From assembly GCA_030782805.1 (NCBI GenBank), contig JARJPL010000047.1, positions 99,659 through 163,658 of the forward strand: a stretch of 64,000 nt of DNA, in the 5' to 3' direction. The translations under genes were made by a program, and so were the position numbers. A model generated the notes under the pieces. It saw only the letters and a program-made list of their open reading frames with translations, did no database searches and had not been told where the DNA came from. This DNA comes from Aschersonia sp. MBC 622 (Eukaryota; Ascomycota; Sordariomycetes; Hypocreales; Clavicipitaceae). Shown piece by piece: positions 32,549 to 45,069 of this stretch; the stretch's first letter is position 1; the number at the start of each line of letters is the position of its first letter.

Positions 32549-34520
32549 TTAGGTGCTGCCAAAGTGGGGGGCGTTGAGCATGAGGCCCATCAGGCAGCCA
32601 CCAATGAGACCAGCAATGGGAATAGTCATGATCCAGGAGAAAACCAGAAGGAAAACACGCTTCCAGTTGACGGCCTTGAGAGTGCCGTTGCATAGACCGA
32701 CTCCAACCGTGGCGCCAGTGATGCACATGGACGTGGAAACGGGCAGAGAGTATTGGGAGAAGATGAGGACGGTAATGGCCGCACCCAGCTCCATCGAGGT
32801 ACCACGGCTAGGAGAGTGGTAGGTGATTTTGTTACCCATGACTAGTAGGAAATTGTTAGCAAAATTGAAGCTTTGGGCAAAAAAAAAAAAAAAAAAAAAA
32901 AAAAAAGACAAAAAGAGGACAAAAGCTTACCCTTCATAATGTTGTAACCATATGTGATGAAGCCAATGCAAATGGTGAGGGCAATGACGGCAATCTGCCA
33001 CAGAGGAACGGGAGCTTTGGCACCAGCAGCCTTGCCAGTGGACCAAGCAGCATACATGACAGCCCAGACACCGACGGCGTTGCCGACATCGTTGGCACCG
33101 TGGGCAAAAGAAGCAGTGCAGGCAGTGATGATTTGGACAAAAGAGTACAGGTACTCAACCTCGTTGGGGTACTTGGTAGCGTGGTCATAGACGCGAGCCA
33201 TGCGCTGGCCCTCGGGAGTACCCTCGATGCCAACCTGAGCAGTGTGAATGTCGTAGTGAGCGCCGTAGAGGAGAGCACAGACAATCATGGCAGGGAAGCG
33301 CTTGCAGGCAGTGATGAGGTTCTTGGTCTCGTGAATCGAACCGGCGCCCATGGGATTGTTGTGCAGGGTGCGCATGGCCCAGGCCAGAGGGCCACGGCCC
33401 TGGCGGAGTCTGGCGTGGTGAGCCTCAAGAGCCTCCTGCATGAGCCTCTGGTAGCCTTGCTGGTTGCACTCGGCCAAGATGAGCTTGTTGTTGGTTCTGG
33501 GCACCTCTTTGCTGGCAAACGCGGTATCATCCTGGCCCTTGAGATTGTCGCTGGGAAGGCGGACGTCGGACTCGCTCTCAGGCTCGGGGGTATCGTGCTG
33601 GATGACGGCGTAGTTGGGGACCCTGGCCTTTTCGGCGTCCGGGGGAGCAGGGCGCCAGAAGAGCATGGGACCGTAGAAGACGTGCCAGAGTCTGAGGGTG
33701 TAGTCCTTCTTGACAACCTTGCCGTGCACATAGGGGACGAAGAAGAGCGCAGACATGGCAAACAGTCCGAAGCCAACACCAAGGGTGACAGCCACGATAT
33801 ACCAAGCGGGCTTCTTGGAGAGACCCAGGCGGGGGGAACCCTTGTAGACAATGGAGAGGGTGCAGACGGTGCCGGCAATGAGGAAAAAGAAGGGAGAAGT
33901 CCAAACGGCCCAGGGGACAGGGTTCTTGCGCACATGGACAGTGAGCTTGATGAGCATAAAGGTGATGGCGGCAAAGACGGCGGCAATGGCCGGGGCCATG
34001 CCGAGACCAGCAAAGATGGCACCGAGACCAGAGCCCTTGTTCCACCCCCACTGGACGCCGCCAGCGCCAACAGTAGCGACACCAACACCGGCAAGCGACG
34101 AGATGAGAGAGTAGGTGGAAGAGACGTGGGCAGAGTGGCGAGTGCACCACATCACCCACAAAGAGGCACCGGCAGAGGCGCAAGCAAAGGCAAGAAGCTG
34201 CACGCCAGCATCGTTTTGGAAGGCGGCGACAGGGATGATACCGTTCTTGATGGTCGAGGCACTGCGAGCACCGACAGTGAGCGCACCAAGCATTTCAAAG
34301 ACGAGGCAGAGAATCATGGCTCCTCTGTATGAGACGGATCGGGACGAGACACTCGTGGCCCAGGCGTTGGCGACATCATCTGAGGAAAAGACGTGGTTAG
34401 TAAAGATGTATGTGACCCGGATTGATCGGTGAGTAGCGTACTGGCACCGTTGTTGAATGCTTCAAGAAGGGCAAAGCAAGTGCCAATGGCAAAGATGTAA
34501 GTGTACTCGTGCAGAACCAT
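32549..34520 (-). CDS. PHO89: PHO89-type Na+/phosphate symporter
   Basis: Three exons, 34442-34520, 32931-34379, 32549-32841; 606 residues starting MVLHEYTYIFAIG. This is a plasma-membrane PiT-family (Pho-4) carrier that takes up phosphate with sodium, usually at neutral to alkaline pH and induced by phosphate starvation. The family's inverted repeat is visible: NNGANDVANAWATSV near residue 25 (completed across intron 1) and SFAHGANDVGNAVG in the C-terminal half. Each is followed by a Ser/Thr-Gly motif (SSTYSLISSLAGVG; VSTSMCITGATVGVG). About 11-12 hydrophobic spans flank a hydrophilic central loop (about 230-350). Intron 2 holds a 28-base A-run (T-run in the transcript). The third exon restores the MGNKITYHSPSRG segment conserved in the family. 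Confidence 0.94.
32879..32906. repeat. A(28) homopolymer in PHO89 intron 2
   Basis: An uninterrupted A-run, read as poly-U in the transcript, close to the GTAAGC donor of the intron. Long homopolymers are also sequencing-error-prone, so its exact length is uncertain. Confidence 0.9.
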
Positions 34521-36399
34521 CTTGGCGGCTTCTTGGGTCCAACTCGGACCAGGGACAAGCAAGACTTTTTGGGGGAAGTAGGGGGGTGATATGTATAGCT
34601 TGATTGACACGAGGAAAGCACAAAGGGCTCTGCAGCTTTCTGGGGAATGCATTTACCTTTATAATGTGATATGGAGGAGCTCGCAGGACGCAGTGGCCCC
34701 ATGTAGAGCCGTGTGGCGTTTCAATAGCCAACCCCCATAACGAGAAGTCTGTCGCATGTGCACGAATTGACAGGCTGCGAGGACCCCTACCAATGTCAGA
34801 AAATGGACACCGAGAGCAACATGGCATTGCCGCAAGGATTTCATGCCAGCAACGGTGGCGGTTTGGCGACGCTGGTATAGACTCCACGCTTCAACTGGTC
34901 CGGAAGTGGAACTAGCGATGCGCCACCAAATACGGTCCTTTTAAGCTTAATGCTTGGCAAAAGAACCACTTAATTACCCCGGGAGAGCCATTCATTCATC
35001 TGCCTTTACCCACGTGGGATCTCTCTTTGTGCCTCGTAGGCTGAGATTCCCCCTCGTCCTTGTAGCCCTCGGGGCGGCCTTGTTGACCCAGCTTGTCGTC
35101 GGTCGGGAAAGCAAGTCGCTCAGCGTCGCAACCGGGACAAAAGTTTCTTTCTCTTCCCTTTCCTACTCCACCCGGCCCTTCTCGAACCTGTGTGCAGCCC
35201 GTAAGAACTACCAACAGTTTTCGCTGTCCAACTTCGGACACAGTCCATGTGCGCGTGCGTGCCTTGCTTGATTGGCAGGATCTGCATTCTCTCAGCCCGC
35301 CCTCCCCCCGACTCGCTTCCGTAGCTTTTCCTTGTCAAAAATGAACAGGGCGAGCCGAGGTGAAAAATTGATTTCCTTTTTCTTCCCTTCTAATATGACT
35401 TCCATGATTGGATTGTAATGCAACAGTCAACTCGAAAGATTACATACCAATAGACAACCCAGACGCCGCACGCCGTCGCCAAGCCCAACTTCGGTCAAGA
35501 ATTAAGGAACCGACTTGGCAGATGCTTGTACTTGGCAGCCGCTCCCCCCCCCCGTGTCTCTGGTAGTGGTGATCGCGCCCGCCAAGAGGCACGCGACAGC
35601 TGTACAAACACTTTTGAAGCAGGCAGCCAATGACCAAACAATCGTTTTCGGGCGCTGTTTGCTTTGCGTTTCTTTTTTTTATTTTCCGTTTTTTTTCCGT
35701 ATTCAAGAATAAATACCGCTCATCGGAGGCTGTACCATGATGGAAGGTATTCTCTTGCCTAGTGCATGTGCAGTGCCAAGATGTCAACAGCGACAGGGGG
35801 CACCCTCTCGTGTCCATCATCTTCTCTTGTCAGTATTTGCGGCTTAATTAATCCGAATGCTGCAGCTTTCAGCGCGCTGCAAAATTCCAAATCGAGGCTC
35901 TGTCCCGCGCCACGGGCGTAGCAACAGTTGTTGGGCGCTGACAGCCCTGGTGTCAGCTTTCATGCAGATCACTGCCGGCGCGGGGATGCGCCCCAATCTC
36001 CTGCAGCGACATGGCGAAACACCAAAACCTTCAAGACGAGAAAAAATCGATAAAGTCATGCGTGTATTGGTTCGGCGCGACCGTAGCGCTGCCGACAGTA
36101 CGCCTGTGCCGGACGCTTGGTTTCGGCATGTGGCCGACGTGCCAGTCGTCGTGGAGCCGCTTGTCGACGAGCCGGTCGCACGGTCTAACGGCGATCCGCG
36201 GCGACTCTGGAAGCCCTGCCGCGCTAACTAGCTGCAGAGAATAAGGCGAATGTTCTTGAGCTCCTGTGGCCATGCGCATTTCAAGCTGTTCAAGGGAGTC
36301 CGAGCCCATGAAGATGAAGGACTATGAGAAACACGTGGGGCTGGTGATGGAGGAGCGCGTCACCTCTAAATATGAAAAACAATTGTGAAGAATCTCAAT
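34521..36399. other. Intergenic, upstream of PHO89
   Basis: Probable regulatory region of the phosphate symporter. Contains one CACGTG core (about 35012, CCCACGTGGG), the kind of E-box bound by PHO4/NUC-1-type factors that drive phosphate-starvation genes. Frames are short; no gene recognised. Confidence 0.5.
35009..35020. promoter_or_regulatory. CACGTG box, candidate NUC-1/PHO4 site
   Basis: A CACGTG core in the sequence CCCACGTGGG, about 490 bases upstream of the PHO89 ATG. Phosphate-starvation bHLH regulators bind CACGTG in ascomycetes, and PHO89 orthologues are among their targets. A single six-base site can occur by chance, so this is suggestive only. Confidence 0.4.
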
Positions 36400-38880
36400 G
36401 AAAGTCTTGAATGCGCAGCAAAGTCTACAACGTTGTCAATCAACTCGATCAACTCGTCCAGCTTCTGCCTCTGGCAGAAGGCTTGGGGAAACAAGCTCGC
36501 AGCTCGCAGCAAGAAGTTGCAAGGGTCAGCCATTTCAGAATTGATCCAGTTCGAGTCGACATCGGTTTTCCGCCGTTTCCTATTGATACTTGTCATTATT
36601 GACTCGTGTGCAGCTTCTCGCTGGTTACTTCGCCAATCACATGGCTTTATCACTATCGCTGAAGTGTAGGCGTGCTGGGAAAGCGAAGCACGAATTCTGC
36701 AACCTGCTTCCTCAAAACACTTCGAAATTCTTGTCGCGCCTGTCAAGTGTGTATTCGTGCATGCTCAAGTATCAAGTGCGTGCGGCTTGCCACTTATCAA
36801 GGAAAGCAGCTCTCGAGCCTACCGAAATGTCGCTGGAGACAGTGATTGGAATCTGCCTGCTCAAAACGAGAAGCTGGCGCAATGGGCGGCACCAAGGAGA
36901 AAATCTCTCAAGACAATTCAACGAAACAGACCCAAATATGCCGAAATGGATTTTCGCGAGCGCTCAAGTCAGCTATCGGCAATCATGAAAGCTACACGAG
37001 TTCAACGACGAAACTATTGGTACTTTGCTGATGAAAGTTTGTCGCTGGGCGCGATTTCTAGAAAACTGGTACTTTGGATTCGACGGCAGGTCCTGGCTGT
37101 GATAATTCTATGCTGACGCGGGCTTTCATCAAAGACGGGCTCTCATGGAAGTCGGGCACTTTGAAAACACTACCACCACTGTCAGTACTGCATCTTCGTT
37201 GCAGAAGTCACGATATGTCACTCCCTCTTCAAAGACGCGAAAATCACAACAGAGCAAAACCACCACTTGTTCCTGTCCGCCCTTATGCATCGGCTCTTTT
37301 CCAAAGAATCTGGCCTGCTTGAGCTGCGCTGCCAGCTGTCGGAGGAATCGAAAGGTACTTGACCGAAAGCTCTGGGGATCTTGGAGCAGTCTGGTTACTC
37401 GCGCCGAGAACCGACCTGCGGTCACATTGTGAGTCTTTGGCTGCCTTGGAGAAATGCAATGGTGCAGATTGGAATCAACTTCGTCGCAGCTTGACAATTC
37501 CAACCGCGAGGACCATTCAGCTGCGAGGTCGAATCACAAACTCTTGGTAACAAAGCAGATTCTATAACGCCATTCAGCCACGACATTGACCTCGTAATTG
37601 ATGCAGAAATGGAAGGGTTTGCGAGTGATTCAGCGACATCAACCGCCAGAAGATGGGAAAAGTCCAAAGAGAAAAGGGAACAAGAATTTACTCGTGGCTC
37701 ACTCGTGGCTCCATATGACCTTGGATATCGTAAAAGGCGATCCCAGTCAGTACAGTCGAGATCGAGATGTCGATGCGCTACTTGCAAAAGTACCGACCAA
37801 ACAGAAAACGGCTTGGAGACACACGTGCAGTTGAAGGCCTACCCCTGGAAGATCGGGTTCAAGACAATAGTGAAAGGTCTTTCTGTTTGGCAGGCTATTG
37901 TTTTTTTTTTTTTTCAATCGACAGCAAAAGAGGATCTCGTCCAAACGTTTGACTCTGCCTCACCGGCCACGCAATGTTGAGGCCGCTTCGCCGATGGTGG
38001 CGCTGTCCACGCGTTGATGTCCCGCTGCTGCATGAAACACCTTTTCCGTTCAAGATTCGCATCGCTCCTTTCAGAATTCGCGTCGCGGACGAAACCATTC
38101 CCGTCAAATGATGTGCAGCTTCGAATGGATTATTTCAACACGCAGTTAGTCTTGAAATTGTTCATGTGTTTCTCGAGCTTCCAAGGTGCACAGTGCAGAA
38201 CCCTTTTGGTCAATCCAAAATATGTTGCGCCGGCGAACGGATCGTTTCCACATGTTTCAAAGTCATAACGAGACCTGGTGGGAAAAGTTGAACAATAATT
38301 TGCAATATTACACTGAGGAAGAAGACATGATTGATGCAAGCCTCAAGCCTTTGAATAGATGGGGGGGCAAAGTCTCGCGGCAAAGACGTGGTCCAGTGGC
38401 TGCTCGAGCTCGGTGACGGTCGATCGTTGGATTGCAGCTCTTCATGAAGCCACCTTGGACAAGATGGAGCCTCGCAAGTCGTTCGACGCTCGTTTTGCAT
38501 TCTGGTGATGGCGTGAGTGGCAAAGTTGAAGCCAAGGTGAAGCGCTTATCACCAAGTTATCCCAAGTGGCCAATCAAATTGACAAAGACCCACCTTAGCA
38601 TTGTAACTCAGCCATCCACCCAGCCACCCGGGTGCGCTGGGGCAGGCAGCACCAGCCTCTGAGCCACCAGCGTTTCGTTGTTCCTTTCAGGGCCTCGCGG
38701 GCCATTCCCAGCGGGTTTGCGCCCACTACAATCGAAACCTCGACTCCACCCGTTGTCGTCATCTTCCAGAAATAGCAACACGGCAAAGACATGAGCAACT
38801 TCGTTTTGAAGCTGTCCTGACAATATAATTTTTGCTGATTTGGCATTTTTCACAGACTGATTTGATGTTTCAGAAACCCT
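36400..38880 (+). pseudogene. Fragments of a decayed coding region
   Basis: No frame is open for long, but protein-like pieces follow one another on the plus strand while the frame changes: MRSKVYNVVNQLDQLVQLLP near 36411; RPKYAEMDFRERSSQLSAIM near 36940; LFLSALMHRLFSKESGLLEL near 37280; DIDLVIDAEMEGF near 37590; LLHETPFPFKIRIAPFRIRV near 38030; and KLNNNLQYYTEEEDMIDASL near 38290, followed in another frame by KDVVQWLLELGDGRSLDC near 38380. Composition and continuity suggest one old gene of perhaps 700-800 codons, broken by many stops and indels. I cannot name the family. Alternatively this is chance; nothing here is translatable as it stands. Confidence 0.35.
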
Positions 38881-39395
38881 CATCTTTTTCTTCCTTTGAT
38901 TGGACTATAGTCGTGTCAATGGGAATATGTACATGTTAACCAGTAACGGTTAACCGCTCGGATTTCGGATTCAGAGTTACGTCAACCCATCCTTGAAGAT
39001 GCAGGGATCATAGACCCCGTTTAACCAACCAACCAGCCGGGCAGTGCATCTGTAAAACGCCTTGCACTGCACCGCCAAACAACCTGCTTACTGGTTCGAG
39101 TAAGCCAGCCCGGGGCCAACCAAATTATCTTTTGCCTTGATGAACCTCTCTGTTTGCTTACACTTGGGTCATTGATGCGTGGCGTTTTTTCCATCTCCCA
39201 AGTCCTATTCACTCCGATCCGAATCGCGATTGCCTCCATTTCTTTCTCCTCTTACATCAATCTCCTCAGCAAATTCCGTCAACACCTTTTACAAGCCCTT
39301 TTTGCGTCTGATGCTACTCTCTTCTCCATTGCTACGCCAACCTCCTACACCTACCTACTAGTACCCCGCCGGCCGCAACGAATCCCGCCCCAACC
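38881..39395. other. Promoter region of the MARVEL gene
   Basis: The final 200 bases are CT-rich (TTCTTTCTCCTCTTACATC and similar) and end in CCAACCATGGCC around the start codon. No other feature. Confidence 0.5.
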
Positions 39396-40693
39396 ATGGC
39401 CCGCGGCACCTCACTCGGCCTCAAGACCGTCCAGTGGCTCATCCGCCTCGTGCAGCTCCTCTGCGCCGTCATCATCCTCGGCATCTACTCGTACCTGCTC
39501 GCCGCCCTCGCCAACCACAACCTGCCCACGCCCACCAACGTCCGCGCCGTCGAGGGCGTCGTCGGCGTGGCCGTTGCCTACGCCCTGCTCGGCCTGCTGC
39601 TGCTGTGCTGCTTTGCCGGCCGCACCCTCACGTCCTTTGTCGCCATGTGCTTTGATTTTGCGTTTTTGGCAGCGTACATTTTCGTGGCGGTGGCGAATAA
39701 AAACGGCGCGGGGAGCTGCACCGGTGAGGTGACGACGGTGTTTGGAAAGGGCAAGGCCGAGGACACGCTCGATGCCGGGGGAGGCTTTACCAAGATTCCG
39801 AGCTATCGCACGGCGTGCAAGCTCGAGACGGCGTGTCTCGCCATTGCCATTATTGCCATGTAAGTCGGCACACGGGACATCTGCCAGCACAGAACGAGGA
39901 TGGGCTGCTAACAATAGGGATTAGCTTCTTCTACATATTTTCCATCTTTGTCGAGCTCGCTCTTGGCCGCCACCACCAGCGCGAGAAGCGCCTCGCCAAC
40001 TCGCCGCCCCAGATGCAGATGCCTTACGCCGAGAACCCCTACAACAACAACCCCGACCAACCCGACTCGCCCCAGCAGCAAGCTCCGGCCGGTGGCTTTC
40101 TCGGCCGCGTCTTTGGCCGTCGCCGTCGCGGCCAGCAGGCCCTTGCCCAAGACGACCCCAACATCCTCCCCGAGCACGCCCACCCCGCCGACATGGCCTC
40201 GGGCGGCGCCGCGGTGGCGCCCAACAACCGCGACTCGCAGGCCACCGCCGTCGGCCAGGATCCGCAGTCCCCGTACCACAACAACAACAACAACAACAAG
40301 TACGAGACGGGCTATGGAAATGCCGGCAGCTTACCGACGTCGCCGCACCCCCACAACCCCATGGTGACGGGCCAGACGCATGCGTACGCCGGCGACTCGT
40401 ACGCGCACGCCGGTGACTCGTACATGCACGCTGGCGGATCGTACACGCATGCCGGCGACCACTACGGTCATGCCGGCGACCACTACCAACACCATTACCG
40501 CGGAGACAACGCGGCGACGACCACCACCACCGCGACGGCGACGACTGCGCTGCCGTACCCAGACGATGGCCCGTATGACGGCCCGTACGAACCGCATCGG
40601 GCAGAGCCGGCGACGATTCCTCATTACCAGATGGGCCCGAGATATCCGGCCCCGAGCTATCGTTATGATGATGGCATCTATGACCGCCCGTAA
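39396..40693 (+). CDS. MARVEL-domain membrane protein with repetitive tail
   Basis: Two exons, 39396-39859 and 39925-40693 (GTAAGT donor, CTAACAA branch), 410 residues. Four membrane spans form a MARVEL domain: about 14-35, 46-70, 77-100, and 148-170, the last completed across the intron (AIIAI-FFYIFSIFVELALG). Such proteins sit in eisosome or other plasma-membrane domains or in vesicle membranes. The cytoplasmic tail is hydrophilic, rich in Asn, Gln, Pro and His, with a basic patch (FGRRRRGQQ), a run of Asn and a tandem repeat of about seven residues (YAHAGDS and variants) near residues 307-345. The tail length and repeats vary in the family and probably lack fixed structure. Start context CCAACCATGGCC is excellent. 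Confidence 0.88.
40378..40495 (+). repeat. Coding 21-bp tandem repeat (HAGD-type)
   Basis: About five imperfect 21-base units, each encoding a variant of YxHAGDS/H, in the tail of the MARVEL protein. Units differ mainly at third positions, which suggests selection on the peptide. Confidence 0.8.
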
Positions 40694-41007
40694 AGAAGCA
40701 AATGTATGATTTGAAACACACACAAACGCACATGCACGTCAACACCGCATTGGGTACACATTGAGTACACAGTTTTTTGTTTTTATTTTTCCTTTTTCGA
40801 TGGGACGATTGAAAAGGGATGAGCATGGACATAGGTCACTGTCACTGGATATGGGTCAATGGATGATACCCCTACACGACGCCACTTTTCATCATTGAAC
40901 AATACCTGTTAATAATAATGATATCAACAATTCTATAACCTCAACTCACGCTGATGACTGTTATTTCTTCCCGCTGTAACATTACGTCTTATCCAGTCCG
41001 TCTCCCA
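40694..41007. other. Convergent intergenic region
   Basis: 3' flanks of the MARVEL and HAM-2 genes; AT-rich centre near 40900-40945. No gene. Confidence 0.5.
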
Positions 41008-44000
41008 CTACCAATTCTCCATCTCGCCTGTGCCATCATCTCCACCTACGTCTGCCCAGTTCAGGTCCAGCTTCTCCAGCTCGCGGGTGAAAAAGTCTTG
41101 CTGAAACGTTTGCCCACGCTGCTTCTGCTCCTGCTGCCTATCCTTGTGCTCGGTCGCCGTGGTGGGTATGTCGCCGAGCGTCTTGTCCGGGTACCGCCGG
41201 ACGTTGAACCAGTGGGTGAGGCCGCGCAGCGCCTGCTCGAGTGGCAGCGCCGAGTCCACCTCGGCGTCAATGTCGCTACCAGCCAGCCACTCGTCGCGCA
41301 GCTCCGGCCGGCAGTGCAGGTACACTGCCGTTATGACGCGCATGTTGCTCTGGCGCCATTTCCGCCCGCAGTATGGCACCTGGTTCTTGAACAGTTTTAG
41401 CGTGTACAGCCGCAGCTCCGGCTGCGGAATCCGTAGTGACTTGCGCAGTATCGTCGACGACTTGTACTGCACCAGAAGCAGGTTGCGGTGCGCCTTGCCC
41501 TTGCATATCTTTTGCATCACGCGCAAGTAATTGATCAGCGAAAAGAAATTGCGCCACGAAAAGTCGGTAATTGGCTCCATAGGCAGATCGTTGACTGGGT
41601 AGCCGAGCTCGTCTACCTCGGGTCGCATGTTCCGATTGCCATCTGTCTCGGAAGACTGGCTTGTCGGCTCTGCTGTCTGTTCATTATGTGCCCCCTCTGC
41701 TGGCGGGGACCGGCGTCTTCTAATCGGTGGCGGCGCTGCGCTGTCGTCACTTTCCTCGGCCTCGTTTTCCGGCTCGCCCGCACCGTTAGGTTGGTCTTCG
41801 CCTTCTTCATCTTCATCCTCATGCTCAAGATCGCTATCCATCCTGTCCTTAAACCGGCATCGTAGATTGCAAAAAGTGAAAAAACTGTTGCAAAAGTGTT
41901 AGCCAGAGGATACCCATCAGTCAATCACTGGACAAACCTGTTCTCCAGCCGATCCATTTTGCTGTCTACAACTTGCTGTACGTCTTGATGTGCGAAGAGC
42001 TTGAGCACAAGGGGTATATAATTGGAGTCCAACAAAAGTTGAGTAAAATACTCGAATCGTAAAACATCTGCTTCACCTTAGCACGATGACCACTCACTCG
42101 TCTTATTTGAAAGAGACTCACGCGATAGTCGCAGCCATTTTAGCAGCATCACCAGGATACCCGACATGGCCTTGGTCGTGACCTCCCTAGTTCTAGCAGC
42201 ATCCACTTCCTCCGGCGACAGTTCGGGGGGTTCGCCGCCTGGTCTTCCATTATCGGCATTAGGCCCGTTGTTCATGCCGGGCCCGTTGTTCATGCCAGGC
42301 CCGTTGCGTCCCGATGTGCCTTGGTTCGTATGCGACTGCGGAGCCTGCTGTGCTACTATGGCCGCAACATTGGCAAACACTGGCCGCAGCAAAACAATAA
42401 CCAAAGACTGTAAATGTGGCACTGCTTGGTGCTGTATGGGAGTTAGCATCGATTCGTCGGCTCAACAACAAGACACTCACATAAAAGCTTTCCACAGCTT
42501 CCAAGCGCTTCTTGTCCCGGTCGCTCATCTTCTCTTTCCGCGGGCCATAATCGACAACTTCTGCTGGCACAGTTGGTTTGCGTACTTCCTTAAGTTCGCC
42601 TTTGGCCTCCTTGATCAATTCTCGTTCTTCTTCTGTGAGCTCGCTCAAGTCTAGTAGCTCTTCAATGTCATCATCTTCTTCCTCATCCGGTTCCCACCCA
42701 CGCTCAAATTTGAGAAATGCCTCTCTCTCGTCCCACAACTGCCTCGTGGCTCTCGTCATCCGTACTCTCGTAGAGAACAGTTCGCCCGCTTCAAGGATCG
42801 ACGCGGGAATATCGCTGCCTTCCCATCGGCGGTTGATGGTGTCGTTGAGAGCCGCTAGCCCCTTGCCGCCAGCGCTATTACTTGTGGCGTCAAGCGGTGG
42901 GTACATGAATGGAAAGTTCTGGTTTGTCTGATAATTTTGTTTCTTGCCGCCTTTGCCTCCGACACCCGGCGATGGCGGCGGTGATGGGGCTGGGGTAGCA
43001 ATGTGCACTGGCTGATGTAGAATACTGGCGCCACCAATTTGTGAGTTCGTCGGCCCAGAAAGAATGCCATTGGAGCCGTTATTTCTGGTTGTATGTTGAG
43101 GAAGCGGGGGTAGTAAGGAGGTATTTTCGTCTTCGAGGGGAATGACGGGTCGTGGAGGCACGTATGCTGGATATTTGGAGGTTATTTCTTGGCGAAAGAC
43201 ATGGTAATCTAGCGGCGAGGCAGTGATTGTTTGCTTCTCCTGGTTGTCGCTGAGCTCGCTGCTGGCCTTTTTGACTCTTTGCAGGTCCTTGGTGCCGCCA
43301 AATACGAGCAAGATCGACTTCCAAAATAGCAGTAGTATCTGTGTTTGCGGGAGAACATTGTGGTCATCCCATCTCAGTTTGATTGTCGCCGTCATCATGA
43401 ATTCGGTAAGAGGTGGCTGCAGCTCGAGCAGTTTCCCGTATGACGCGGCCATGTCTTCAGGATCGCTAAGAACTTCTTGCAGAGCAATATACATAATGGT
43501 CATGAGATTCATCAACTCATCGTATGGCTCCTGGGGACTACCCTGGCCAGCGGACTGTGGGTTCGGTACGTCTCCAGACCAATGCAGCTCAAATGCATGC
43601 CTCAGAGCCTCCCACACGACCGGTAACCCCTCCAGTGACGCGAGGCATTCGACACCGGCCTTGATCGCCTGTAGCTGCATCGTGCTTGCAATTGATTTTC
43701 CGGGTCCCTTGCTCCTGGTCGCTCCGTCGCCATCCTTCTCATGTTCATCGTCAGACGCCGCGGTATTTGGCATAGCCGTGTCCCCCCAGCGACCCAGTAC
43801 CAGATAGACCAGCTTTCCGATCGAGGCCGAGCGCAGCGCCGCGTCATTGCATTGCACACCCGCGATCGCCGCCTGCACGAAGCGGGTGCGGGTATCGTTG
43901 TCCGCATTCTCCCAGGCCACCTCGTGACCGCTCTGGCCGCTGCCCATCGTCTCGTGGTTCCAGTGCCACTCAAACGCCTTTTGCGCGGAGCTGAGGCGCA

Positions 44001-44466
44001 CCCACTGCCAGAACTGGTACATGAACCACTCGTCAATCTCTTCTGCATGCGGTCCCATGTCGGCGTAAACAAAGTCGTAGGCCGGCTGCTCGGGCCTGTT
44101 CACCTCGTTGACAATCTTGCGAAGCTGCGCCAGGGAGAGGGAGTCGGTGGGGAGCGGCGGCGCGGGCGCCTGCGGCATCGGGGTCGCAGAGTTGCCTCCG
44201 TGCTGCGATGAGTCGAGAGCTGCCCGCTGCAAAGCGTTCCGTTGTAGGATTGGCCGTGTGGTTGACGGAGGCGGTGCGACGAGGGGCTTCTCGGTCGCCA
44301 GCGTCCTGTCAGCCACATGGCCCATGTCCTGGACGTCCATATCCATGTCGGGGTCTATAGGTTCGTCTTCTGCCGGCACCTCGGTCACAGTGGCAGTGGG
44401 AGCTGATGGGTGTGCAGCTAGGCCTTCCGCTCGCCCGTCGTTCTGTGCGCCGTCGAGCAAGCTCAT
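41008..44466 (-). CDS. ham-2: STRIPAK scaffold HAM-2 / PRO22 / Far11 (STRIP1 orthologue)
   Basis: Four exons, 42481-44466, 42122-42431, 41938-42076, 41008-41884; 1103 residues starting MSLLDGAQNDGRA. It is the STRIP1/2-Far11 subunit of the striatin-interacting phosphatase and kinase complex. In Neurospora (HAM-2) and Sordaria (PRO22) the protein is needed for hyphal fusion and fruiting-body development, acting at the nuclear envelope and ER. The N1221-type region (about 130-520) includes DEWFMYQFWQWVRLSSAQKAF, ELMNLMTIMYIALQEVLSD and LLFWKSILLVFGG. The DUF3402-type region follows exon 2 (AMSGILVMLLKWLRLS, DVLRFEYFTQLLLDSNYIPL, NFFSLINYLRVMQKI). An acidic stretch begins the last exon (MDSDLEHEDEDEEGED). 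There are disordered Pro/Asn/Gly linkers, including an NGPGMN repeat. Exon phases all close. An in-frame ATG at 44544 would add 26 residues. Confidence 0.92.
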
Positions 44467-45069
44467 TGTTGTGGACGACGCTTTGCTTTCCAAGGCCGGC
44501 CGCCGATTCGGCACCAAGGCGGAACTATAGACGTGGAGGCTCAATATATTCAGTCGAAGTATCTATAGGCGCTTCTCTTGCCGCAGGGTCCCCTTGTCGA
44601 TCGTCGGGCGTCGAGCGTCGGGTTCGATGGCTCAGCGAAAACGGACCTGGCCTGTTGGATTCGTGACTGGTCCTTAATGCTCCATCTATCGTCGATACGC
44701 GGGAGAGCTTAGCCTGAGATGTAAAGTGTCTTCCCCGGCATGTAAATCGTAAATGCTATTCGAAAAGCTCTGTCTTGTCTCAGAGCCTTGTCTGCTGATG
44801 ATACAATGTTGTCGCGTGTTTGATGGTATTTTAGGTCTGCGGACCCAAAGCTATCCAGATTGGGGTGGCAGGACCGCCGCGCGCGACCGCCGCTCTCGCA
44901 GGAGCTCATTGGCTGGTGGGGTTGTTGTAGAAGTTGTCTACTTTTCTTCCACGTCGTCATGTAAATACAACACACTCTCTTTTCGTCTCATCTCACAAAT
45001 TCTTCTCGACTCATAAATTCATTATAACATTATTTACAGATGTTGTGCTCTTTGACTGGAAGGGCACAC
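44467..45069. other. Intergenic, ham-2 promoter side
   Basis: About 600 bases between the ham-2 start and the DUF2011 gene's stop codon. No gene or repeat. Confidence 0.5.

Noticed and set aside
33100..34332. 410-codon frame on the plus strand
   Set aside because: Antisense shadow of the PHO89 coding sequence.
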